Shown here: piece by piece, positions 11,362 through 18,705 of the stretch
Position numbering within the stretch: the first letter of the stretch is position 1
Layout of the letters: each line of letters opens with the position of its first letter
NCBI GenBank assembly: GCA_934591745.1
Contig: CAKTPQ010000021.1
Location: 1-29,330, forward strand
Length of the DNA: 29,330 nucleotides
From: an uncultured Oscillospiraceae bacterium
GTDB lineage: Bacteria > Bacillota > Clostridia > Oscillospirales > Oscillospiraceae
Direction of reading: 5' to 3'
Made by a program: the position numbers and the translations under genes
Notes under the pieces: generated by a model
The model's input: only the letters and a program-made list of their open reading frames with translations
Told to the model about the DNA's origin: nothing
Database searches by the model: none

Positions 11362-11703
11362 TCAGCCCGGAGGCCACGTCATGTCGCGGCCGGCCAGCAC
11401 ATGGAAGTGCAGGTGCTTGACGGTCTGACCCGCCTGATCGCCGCAGTTGTTGACGATGCGGTAGCTCTCCACGCCCAGCTCCTTGCAGATCTTCACGATG
11501 ACCTCAAAGCAGTGAGCCACCACGGCGCTGTTGTCCGCCGTAATGGCGTTGGCGCAGCAGATATGCTCCTTGGGTACCACCAGAAAATGGGTGGGCGCCT
11601 GGGGGTCGATGTCGTAGAAGGCGTAGCACTGCTCGTCCTCGTAGACCTTGTTGCTGGGGATCTCGCCGTCAATGATGGCGCAGAACAGGCAATCGTTCTT
11701 CAT
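11362..11703 (-). CDS. HIT family nucleotide-binding protein
   Basis: A 113-aa protein of the histidine-triad superfamily, HINT branch, which hydrolyses nucleoside phosphoramidates or AMP conjugates. The active-site motif HLHFHVLAG lies at residues 97-105. The N-terminal CLFCAI start is also usual. AAGGAG lies seven bases before the ATG. It follows alaS closely and probably shares its T-box-controlled transcript, apart from attenuation by the hairpin at 11737-11766. Confidence 0.92.
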   Translation of the reverse strand: MKNDCLFCAIIDGEIPSNKVYEDEQCYAFYDIDPQAPTHFLVVPKEHICCANAITADNSAVVAHCFEVIVKICKELGVESYRIVNNCGDQAGQTVKHLHFHVLAGRDMTWPPG

Positions 11704-11736
11704 GGTCTGTCTCCTTTCCTGTCAGCTTTTTCCACA

Positions 11737-11766
11737 CCTCCCCGTCCCTGCGGGAACGGGGAGGCG
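11737..11766 (-). terminator. Hairpin between alaS and the HIT gene
   Basis: CCTCCCCGT and ACGGGGAGG arms form a strong stem directly after the alaS stop. No T run follows on the minus strand, so it more likely stabilises the alaS mRNA 3' end or attenuates than terminates fully. Confidence 0.4.
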
Positions 11767-11777
11767 CTGGTTTCATC

Positions 11778-14426
<2,649 letters not shown>

Positions 14427-14474
14427 AGTATTCGTCTCCTTTATATAGTAAATTTGTTTCACCAGCGATGGGCG

Positions 14475-14722
14475 GCCGCAAAAAACAAATGCGCCCCGCG
14501 CCCTGCGTACACACAGGGGCGAAGCGCTGCTTCACGGTACCACCCTGATTCGGCGGCAGAACCGCCCTCTCAGCCGTCCGGTAACGGGGACGAAGCGTGC
14601 CGCTCATCGCGGCCGGCTCGGAAGCGGCCCACGCTGCGCCGGTCCCGACAGGCTCACACCCTCCCTGTCTCGCTTGGCGGCGGCCGCTGCGTTTCTTCTT
14701 CGTCATCGCCTTTTCAAAGATG
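14475..14722 (-). ncRNA. T-box riboswitch of alaS
   Basis: On the minus strand the hallmark AGGGTGGTACCGTG lies at 14546-14533. It can pair in an antiterminator or give way to a GC-rich terminator stem formed around GCCCCTG...CAGGGCG...GGGGCGC, ending in TTTGTTTTTT at about 14485. Uncharged tRNA-Ala is expected to stabilise the antiterminator and switch alaS on. I could not identify the specifier codon with certainty. Confidence 0.85.
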
Positions 14723-14727
14723 CTGTT

Positions 14728-14755
14728 ATTGTACCACGAACTCCGCCGTTGTCAA
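14728..14755 (-). promoter_or_regulatory. alaS promoter
   Basis: Minus-strand TTGACA (14755-14750), 16-bp spacer, TACAAT (14733-14728). The left attachment repeat of the prophage lies only about 9 bp upstream of the -35 box, so integration leaves the promoter intact. Confidence 0.8.
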
Positions 14756-14764
14756 CAGAAAATC

Positions 14765-14781
14765 CGCTGAAATTTGCGATT
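14765..14781. other. Left attachment-site candidate (attL core)
   Basis: The 17-mer CGCTGAAATTTGCGATT occurs exactly here and again at 25134-25150, on either side of the phage-like genes and in the same orientation. Its arms (CGC...GCG around AAATTT) are loosely palindromic. Confidence 0.72.
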
Positions 14782-14802
14782 AGCAGGGTCTAATATGTAA
14801 AT

Positions 14803-14836
14803 GGACAGGCTGGATCAACTGATCCTGGCTTGTCTT
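14803..14836. repeat. Hairpin just inside the left end
   Basis: Arms GACAGGCT-GGATCA and TGATCC-T-GGCTTGTC form a ~14-bp stem with one bulge and a two-base loop. In the circular phage this belongs to the main intergenic region, where filamentous phages carry replication and packaging hairpins. No protein-coding content between 14782 and 14878. Confidence 0.6.
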
Positions 14837-14858
14837 TAACATTACATAGCCCTATATG
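14830..14858 (+). promoter_or_regulatory. Candidate phage early promoter
   Basis: TTGTCT, 17-bp spacer, TATATG, ending 20 bp before the first phage gene. It overlaps the right arm of the preceding hairpin, which might couple replication structure and transcription. Confidence 0.5.
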
Positions 14859-14878
14859 GGCAGAAAGAGAGGCTCTAT

Positions 14879-15211
14879 ATGAGCGATAAGCTGTACACAT
14901 TTAAAGAACGCGAGTGGGTCGTAACGGGCTGGGCCGAGGGCCAGATGGAGACAGACCGCACGGATGACAAGGGCAACCCCGTCATGCAGCCATACTATCA
15001 GCTGTTCGTGCTGTCTCCGGTGAGTTCTTACAAATCGGACAACTACAACGCCAACGGCCTGAAGGCCGAGAAACTGCGCTGTGTGTCCAATGCCGTTTGG
15101 AAGAATCTCACGCCGTTGGAGGTCGTCAATCTGTATTTCGACGAGAAAAAGCGGGTATCGCTGGCTGCGTCTACCGGCGTCTACGCCGAGCTGAACGAGG
15201 TTTCCCTGTAA
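14879..15211 (+). CDS. Candidate phage ssDNA-binding protein (pV-like)
   Basis: A 110-aa soluble protein with no membrane helix, mixed beta-rich sequence and several aromatic residues (WVVTGW near 13-18, YYQLF, VWKNL). I do not recognise it from sequence alone. Size, lack of a signal, and position beside the Rep gene are those of the filamentous-phage ssDNA-binding protein, which coats new plus strands and hands them to the assembly machine. AGAGAGG lies about six bases before the ATG. It is the first gene of the phage transcript. Confidence 0.5.
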   Translation: MSDKLYTFKEREWVVTGWAEGQMETDRTDDKGNPVMQPYYQLFVLSPVSSYKSDNYNANGLKAEKLRCVSNAVWKNLTPLEVVNLYFDEKKRVSLAASTGVYAELNEVSL

Positions 15212-15243
15212 GGCTTCCATATACTTCCCTCATCTCCGCAACG

Positions 15244-15315
15244 CGCCGGGAGGTCGCTCCTCCCGGCGTGACCCCCCCGCTAACAGGGGGTCACTACCTA
15301 CAAGATAGCCGGTTA
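15244..15315. other. Candidate double-strand replication origin
   Basis: Two back-to-back perfect hairpins (CGCCGGGAGG/CCTCCCGGCG at 15244-15268 and GTGACCCCC/GGGGGTCAC at 15268-15294) are followed by GATAGCCGGTTA at 15304-15315, immediately before the Rep gene. From memory, the nick region of pT181-type plasmids, whose initiators are in the same Rep_trans superfamily, contains a very similar ATAGCCGGTT. GGGGGTCA is repeated at 15286 and 15316. The hairpins could alternatively be a terminator for the preceding gene. Confidence 0.5.
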
Positions 15316-15326
15316 GGGGGTCAGTT

Positions 15327-16271
15327 ATGGAAGGAAAGGAGAACATCGTTCTTTATGACTGGCTGTCATTTACAAGTAAGACACACACCCCGGAACAGCT
15401 GATAGAGGCGCTGGGCCTGACAGCCTGCCCATGGCAGGAGACAAAGGGAGCGCATGGCTACCGGGATCGCAAATACTTTTCCTGCATCAGTGTCCACTAC
15501 AATGGCCGGGAGGATATGGGCGTCTGGGTGGAGATGTCCGGCCAAGGCTGCCGGACGTTTGAATCCCTCTCAACCAAGAGCTGGGAGGACGTATTCGGCT
15601 GGATCGCCGCCCAGCAGTTGAAGATCACCCGTCTGGACGTGGCCTTTGACGATCATACCGGCGTCCTGGATATCGACGAGATCGTGGACGATACCAGGGA
15701 ACAGCGCTATGTCAGTCGCAGCGACTACTGGGAAACAGTTCTCAGCTCCAAAGGCTCTACGGTACAGATCGGCAGTCCTCAAAGCAAGGTGCTGGTGCGC
15801 ATCTATGATAAGGCCGCTGAACGGCACTGTGAGCCGGGTACACATTGGGTTCGTGTGGAGCTTCAGCTCCGGGATGACCGGGCACTCCAATTCAGTAAGA
15901 TTCCGTTGTCCATTGGCGAGGCCTTTTCCGGTGTTCTGCTAAATTATCTGCGGTACGTTATACCGGATGATACGGACAGTAACAAATGGCGCTGGCAGAT
16001 GACGGACTACTGGTTGGATATGCTGGAGGTCCTGACACCTATCAGGATCTATACGGCTCCGGGCATGGACTACAACGTAGACCGCTGCCGCAAGTACGTC
16101 ATCAATCAGGCGGGCAATGCCATAGATGCCCTCATCAAGATCTACGGTATCCATGACTTTCAGCATATGATCGCTACACGGCCCACCTCGCCGAATCCCA
16201 AGTATGACCGGCTGGTGCAGCAGTACAGGATGAACAGGCTCTCGGCGTTGGCCGGACAGTATATGACATGA
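15327..16271 (+). CDS. Rolling-circle replication initiator, Rep_trans family
   Basis: A 314-aa protein expected to nick the phage plus strand and start rolling-circle replication. Family features seen are KITRLDVAFDDH (residues 99-110), VRIYDKAAE (157-165) and WVRVELQLRD (174-183), matching the replication initiation factor family shared by CTX-type phage RstA and pT181-type plasmid Rep proteins. The catalytic tyrosine is probably one of the conserved YDK or downstream tyrosines, which I cannot fix. GGGGG lies six bases before the ATG. Its stop overlaps a following reading frame by ATGA. Cytoplasmic. Confidence 0.85.
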   Translation: MEGKENIVLYDWLSFTSKTHTPEQLIEALGLTACPWQETKGAHGYRDRKYFSCISVHYNGREDMGVWVEMSGQGCRTFESLSTKSWEDVFGWIAAQQLKITRLDVAFDDHTGVLDIDEIVDDTREQRYVSRSDYWETVLSSKGSTVQIGSPQSKVLVRIYDKAAERHCEPGTHWVRVELQLRDDRALQFSKIPLSIGEAFSGVLLNYLRYVIPDDTDSNKWRWQMTDYWLDMLEVLTPIRIYTAPGMDYNVDRCRKYVINQAGNAIDALIKIYGIHDFQHMIATRPTSPNPKYDRLVQQYRMNRLSALAGQYMT

Positions 16272-16342
16272 AAGAGTTTCAAATTTTCTATGCGGTGTGG
16301 CGGTTTCTGCGTCACATCTGGTACAAGTACAGGAGGAAGATC

Positions 16343-16444
16343 ATGAGGTTCTGGGACAGGCTCAAGTGGGCTATGATCGGTGGCTTCGGCTATATGCTGG
16401 GCCGGTTCCTGTTTGAGTACTTCCGTCAGTTTACAGGAGGTTAA
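16343..16444 (+). CDS. 33-aa membrane peptide (pVII/pIX-like candidate)
   Basis: A 33-aa peptide beginning MRFWDRLKWAMIGGFGYM, with one short hydrophobic stretch and basic ends. A perfect AGGAGG lies six bases before this ATG, which is why I prefer it to the in-frame ATG at 16268 that would give 58 aa and overlap the Rep stop. The tip proteins pVII and pIX of Ff phages are 33 and 32 aa, hydrophobic, and also encoded between replication and coat genes. The match is in size and place, not in recognisable sequence. Its stop codon overlaps the next gene's AGGAGG. Confidence 0.55.
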   Translation: MRFWDRLKWAMIGGFGYMLGRFLFEYFRQFTGG

Positions 16445-16446
16445 AC

Positions 16447-16734
16447 ATGGTAAAGAAAAATATCCGCTCTGTCCGGTTCTCGGATGAGATGATGGAGATC
16501 ATCAATCAGCAGATCGGGGACAACTTCACCCAGAAGTTTGAGCGCATGGTCTACAACTGCTATATGCTGCTGCCGGAGAAGGAGGTGCAGGCCGAAAGGC
16601 TGGATGCACTCATCAAGGAAAAGCGCGACGCGCTGAACAAACTGCAAGACCGCTACTATACCGGCGTTCAGTTCCTGAATGCGTTGGAAGCTCGGCTGCG
16701 TGATCTGAACAGGCTGTTTGACGCACAATTGTAA
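16447..16734 (+). CDS. Ribbon-helix-helix-like protein with coiled coil
   Basis: A 95-aa protein. Residues 1-40 (NIRSVRFSDEMMEII then helices) look like an Arc/MetJ-type ribbon-helix-helix DNA-binding domain, and residues 45-92 are a charged helix with coiled-coil character (ALIKEKRDALNKLQD, LEARLRDLNRLF). A regulator of phage transcription or replication is likely. AGGAGG lies six bases before the ATG. The TAA stop is also the first TAA of repeat element A. Confidence 0.62.
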   Translation: MVKKNIRSVRFSDEMMEIINQQIGDNFTQKFERMVYNCYMLLPEKEVQAERLDALIKEKRDALNKLQDRYYTGVQFLNALEARLRDLNRLFDAQL

Positions 16735-16794
16735 CACATGAATAGCACGCTGCGGCGCGGATGAGATCTCGCTGCAGCTCCGCAGCGTGTTACA
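16730..16794. repeat. Repeat element A (TGTAACAC...GTGTTACA)
   Basis: 65 bp with perfect 8-bp terminal inverted repeats. The inside has a second 10-bp inverted pair (CACGCTGCGG/CCGCAGCGTG) plus the palindromes GAGATCTC and GCTGCAGC. Its TAA is the stop codon of the preceding gene. It shares a GCTGCGGCGC...AGATCT core with element C. Confidence 0.85.
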
Positions 16795-16795
16795 T

Positions 16796-16870
16796 GGCGG
16801 GGTGTGAGTAAAGGTAGCTGGCCGGGTTCTCACCCCGGAGATGGAGGTTCGACTCCTCCCCCCGCAACCA
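16796..16870 (+). tRNA. tRNA-Glu(CTC)-like gene with weak D-arm
   Basis: 75 nt ending in an encoded CCA. The T-arm GGAGG-TTCGACT-CCTCC and anticodon arm CCGGG-TTCTCAC-CCCGG are perfect; the loop gives anticodon CTC with T33 and A37, as in tRNA-Glu. The acceptor stem pairs at six of seven positions (G1 faces A72). G18 G19 and A21 are in place, but positions 10-13 and 22-25 pair poorly and A14 is T. It may be a working, unusual phage tRNA, a decayed one, or a tRNA mimic. It begins two bases after repeat A and ends 21 nt before the coat frame. Confidence 0.6.
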
Positions 16871-16891
16871 TCAAGTCTAAGAAAGGAGGGC

Positions 16892-17080
16892 ATTGCCGAG
16901 ACTTCTTCCGCTATCACCATCTCCAAGATTCTGGAGAACTCTACCACGCTGGCCGATCTGGTCAAGAACGTGTGGGACATGATGACCGCCAACCCCCTGC
17001 TGCTGGTGTTCATCTGCGCGTCTCTGGTGACTCTTGGCTTTACGTTCTACCGGAAGGCCAAGCGCGCCGCTCGCGGCTGA
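16892..17080 (+). CDS. Major coat protein (pVIII-like), start codon ATT
   Basis: A 62-aa protein beginning (I/M)AETSSAITISKILENS, with an amphipathic N-terminal part, one membrane helix from PLLLVFICASL to about residue 50 and a basic tail RKAKRAARG. This is the layout of filamentous-phage major coat proteins, and mature Ff coat also begins AE. There is no signal peptide, as in Pf3 coat. AAGGAGG lies only two to three bases before the ATT. No ATG, GTG or TTG is in frame after the ribosome binding site; an ATG at 16841 lies inside the tRNA-like T-arm and would add a non-hydrophobic leader. A 13-bp hairpin follows the stop. Confidence 0.72.
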   Translation: MAETSSAITISKILENSTTLADLVKNVWDMMTANPLLLVFICASLVTLGFTFYRKAKRAARG

Positions 17081-17090
17081 TGCCGCAGGT

Positions 17091-17120
17091 AAGGGGTGTG
17101 GGGATCGCCCCACACCCCTT
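17091..17120 (+). terminator. Hairpin after the coat gene
   Basis: A perfect 13-bp stem (AAGGGGTGTGGGG/CCCCACACCCCTT) with loop ATCG, ten bases after the coat stop. Only three T residues follow, so it may terminate partially or protect the 3' end of an abundant coat mRNA. In Ff phages a terminator also follows gene VIII. Confidence 0.7.
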
Positions 17121-17137
17121 TACACATGGAGGTAACT

Positions 17138-17293
17138 ATGAGTTTATTTCTGGCTGGCTGCTGCCATCTGATCACCCAAATATTCGAGGCTGTCTATTCG
17201 GAGCCGCTGCTTGCTTTTTTCATGACGGCTATGCTTCTGGCCGTGGTGGCGGGTCTGTTTCTATATATCTATCGCGGTACAAAACGATGTTAA
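17138..17293 (+). CDS. 51-aa coat-like membrane protein
   Basis: A 51-aa protein starting MSLFLAGCCHLITQIFEAV, with SEPLLAFFMTAMLL leading into a membrane helix and a basic C-terminus (YRGTKRC). The layout parallels the major coat protein (ANPLLLVF then a helix and basic tail), suggesting a paralogue or minor coat protein. GGAGG is seven bases before the ATG. It is 17 nt after the coat hairpin and 13 nt before the next gene. Confidence 0.6.
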   Translation: MSLFLAGCCHLITQIFEAVYSEPLLAFFMTAMLLAVVAGLFLYIYRGTKRC

Positions 17294-17306
17294 GTGAGGT
17301 GCTATT

Positions 17307-17519
17307 ATGCTCAAGGTTCTGGTGACCTGCGCGGTCTACATGGTGTGTCTGTTCATTCTGGTGCTGGTGCTGTGTCTGATGGTCTGGGTGATTATCCGCC
17401 TGCTACGCTGGCTGTTCCCCCAGCGCTTCGGCCCCAAGGCCAGACCGGTCAAAAAGCCGAAGAAAGTCAAGAAGGTCGTCCGTGTTGAGGATGATGAGGA
17501 CGAGGAAGAAGATGCGTAA
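17307..17519 (+). CDS. 70-aa membrane protein with basic/acidic tail
   Basis: A 70-aa protein. Residues 3-35 are a long membrane helix, residues 36-60 are strongly basic (RPVKKPKKVKKVV) and the last ten residues are almost all acidic. The basic tail could contact phage DNA inside the cell. No family recognised; a structural or assembly role is inferred from its place among coat genes. GAGGTG lies before the ATG. The TAA stop is the first TAA of repeat element B. Confidence 0.62.
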   Translation: MLKVLVTCAVYMVCLFILVLVLCLMVWVIIRLLRWLFPQRFGPKARPVKKPKKVKKVVRVEDDEDEEEDA

Positions 17520-17568
17520 CACAAATAGATCTTCGCTGCCCGGCGCCAGGTCGAGGAAATGTGTTACA
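17516..17568. repeat. Repeat element B
   Basis: 53 bp, GTAACACA...TGTGTTAC ends. Its centre (CTTCGCTGCCCGGCGCCAGG) resembles the reverse complement of element E (ACTTGCTGC...CCGGCGCCAGG). Its TAA is the stop codon of the preceding gene. Confidence 0.82.
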
Positions 17569-17608
17569 CAAGAAAACAGCGCCCGGGCGGACGCTGCTTT
17601 CAAGTAGG

Positions 17609-17734
17609 TTAGCTGCGGAGCTTTCGTCTTGCAATGGATATGATCGCCAAGATTAGTAGTAGGGGATTACTGACGATGATCTTAATCATATTCCATAGGA
17701 CAAGCACCGTGCTATATATCAGCCATGAGGTCAC
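17609..17734 (-). CDS. Possible reverse-strand coat paralogue (41 aa)
   Basis: On the minus strand GTG at 17734, preceded by GAGG and six bases, opens a 41-codon frame ending LWNMIKIIVSNPLLLILA then a basic tail ARRKLRS. The W-N/D-M...NPLLL pattern and tail parallel the major coat protein. It lies opposite to the coat operon and uses many CTA and ATA codons, unlike its neighbours, so it could be a decaying inverted duplicate. An overlapping plus-strand frame from 17634 to 17810 is less convincing because it runs into the tRNA-like sequence. Confidence 0.42.
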   Translation of the reverse strand: MTSWLIYSTVLVLWNMIKIIVSNPLLLILAIISIARRKLRS

Positions 17735-17737
17735 CTT

Positions 17738-17792
17738 CTCCCTCGCTGTTGTTGCGGCACTTCGCAGCGAGGGAGGCCCTCTGGCCTCATAT
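17738..17792. repeat. Two tandem perfect hairpins
   Basis: TCCCTCGCTG...CAGCGAGGGA (10-bp stem) is followed by GAGGCC-CTCT-GGCCTC (6-bp stem). They separate the reverse coat-like frame from the second tRNA-like sequence. The rest of 17569-17795 holds nothing else I can support. Confidence 0.65.
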
Positions 17793-17795
17793 TAT

Positions 17796-17887
17796 GCCCG
17801 GATAGCTTAATGGTAAAGCCTCTCGCTTCGGACGGGTATATGCGAGCGAAACATCCGTCAATGCTGGTTCAAATCCAGCTCCGGGCT
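17796..17887 (+). tRNA. tRNA-like gene with enlarged central region
   Basis: 92 nt. Acceptor stem GCCCGGA/TCCGGGC, D-arm GCTT-AATGGTA-AAGC and T-arm GCTGG-TTCAAAT-CCAGC are all perfect with canonical T8, A14, G18, G19 and A21. Between position 26 and the T-stem there are 42 nt instead of about 22. One folding gives a loop CTTCGGA (anticodon TCG, Arg) on a four-pair stem plus a 25-nt variable region; CTCGC...GCGAG and GACGG...CCGTC offer others. Anticodon therefore uncertain. No CCA is encoded, unlike the first tRNA-like gene. Confidence 0.55.
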
Positions 17888-17891
17888 TTCT

Positions 17892-17925
17892 AAAAAACTA
17901 AATCCCCCGCCAACGGCGAGGGATT
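17892..17925 (-). terminator. Terminator of the reverse-strand cargo unit
   Basis: AATCCC-C-CGCC/GGCG-A-GGGATT stem at 17901-17925 followed on the minus strand by six T residues (17897-17892), five bases past the DUF2726 stop. Confidence 0.8.
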
Positions 17926-17930
17926 AGTGG

Positions 17931-18452
17931 TCAATCTTTGATGGGCTGTGTGAAGATGCCTTTGATTTGTGCGATAGTTTCGTCTGTTATTGCTCTGGTA
18001 TGGATGATCTGATATCCAACACTGGTAACAACTTCGTCTACAAAGGCATCTCGCACCTTTCGGTCATCTGCGTCATGGGAATTATCATCCAGTTCCACAA
18101 TGCAGCGGGCAACCAACTTTTCATCCAGCAACACAAAATCAACATGTTTTGCTTGTACTTTATAAAAGTAGCTGCGGTAATTTTTGCTGCTTACCGGCTC
18201 CAGAAGGTCGAGCAGTCGTACTTTTGAAAAGACTGTATATCCTATTTCACCAGAAACACTTTGCAATTTCTTGAATGCATCCTTTTCGTTGTAAGACAAC
18301 AGCCACCGCTTTTTATATGCCCCGGCAACGGGTAACGGTCGCTTTTCACTTTTATTTTCTGAAGTTGTATTTCTGGATTTGTCCTTTTCCAAAAACAGTT
18401 TCAGCGAAAAGTAAAGGAATCCTGCGATGATGGCATATATAGCAATCTTCAT
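17931..18452 (-). CDS. Membrane-anchored DUF2726 protein
   Basis: A 173-aa protein. Residues 3-20 are a membrane helix, then a charged linker, then a DUF2726 domain from about residue 50. The pattern VDFVLLD (D105) followed by IVELDDNSH (E120, D122) resembles the metal-binding core of restriction-endonuclease-like folds to which DUF2726 has been related. A membrane-tethered nuclease acting on incoming phage DNA would be a reasonable guess, but no activity is known. It is AT-rich compared with the phage genes, transcribed against them, and follows a 61-aa gene by six bases. It may be a cargo gene for superinfection immunity. Confidence 0.7.
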   Translation of the reverse strand: MKIAIYAIIAGFLYFSLKLFLEKDKSRNTTSENKSEKRPLPVAGAYKKRWLLSYNEKDAFKKLQSVSGEIGYTVFSKVRLLDLLEPVSSKNYRSYFYKVQAKHVDFVLLDEKLVARCIVELDDNSHDADDRKVRDAFVDEVVTSVGYQIIHTRAITDETIAQIKGIFTQPIKD

Positions 18453-18458
18453 TTTTGT

Positions 18459-18644
18459 TTACCCCTTGATTTTTTCAAGTTCTTTGTAAAACGCCTGTGC
18501 AGCGGCCTTGATTTTCTTTAGTTGCTTTTCTTCCTCCCGGCTGATTTTACCATCGTCTTTCATGGCTGCCATTTCGCAGGAGCGCTCAAAGGTCTGTACC
18601 ATAGCCTGCATGTTCAGTATCTGCGCATGTATGTAGGTATTCAT
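18459..18644 (-). CDS. 61-aa helical protein, unknown function
   Basis: A 61-aa, mostly helical protein. DDGKISREEEKQLKKI at residues 30-45 looks like half an EF-hand loop followed by a charged helix, but lacks a full set of calcium ligands. AAAGGAG lies seven bases before the ATG. It is first in the reverse-strand cargo unit with the DUF2726 gene and has its own promoter just upstream. I do not recognise the family. Confidence 0.6.
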   Translation of the reverse strand: MNTYIHAQILNMQAMVQTFERSCEMAAMKDDGKISREEEKQLKKIKAAAQAFYKELEKIKG

Positions 18645-18673
18645 AGTTTTTCTCCTTTTGTCCCTTTTTCGCT

Positions 18674-18702
18674 ATTTTATTATGCTTTTGGGAGGTTGTC
18701 AA
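18674..18702 (-). promoter_or_regulatory. Promoter of the reverse-strand cargo unit
   Basis: Minus-strand TTGACA (18702-18697), 17-bp spacer, TAAAAT (18679-18674), 30 bp before the 61-aa gene. Its -35 box lies between the ribosome binding site and start codon of the divergent adsorption-protein gene, so the two units share regulatory DNA. Confidence 0.75.
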
Positions 18703-18705
18703 TCA

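Noticed and set aside
14765..14815. dif site for XerCD-type integration at the left end
   Set aside because: TCTAATATGTAAAT at 14789-14802 vaguely resembles a XerD arm, but no matching XerC arm is beside it and the sequence is absent at the right end.
17634..17810. 58-codon plus-strand frame
   Set aside because: Ribosome binding site is 13 bases away, and the frame ends inside the tRNA-like sequence; the opposite strand gives a more coat-like product.
18658..18705. Earlier ATG start for the adsorption protein
   Set aside because: It would place 16 residues before the signal peptide and overlap the cargo promoter; GTG 18706 has GGGAGG upstream and leads straight into the signal sequence.
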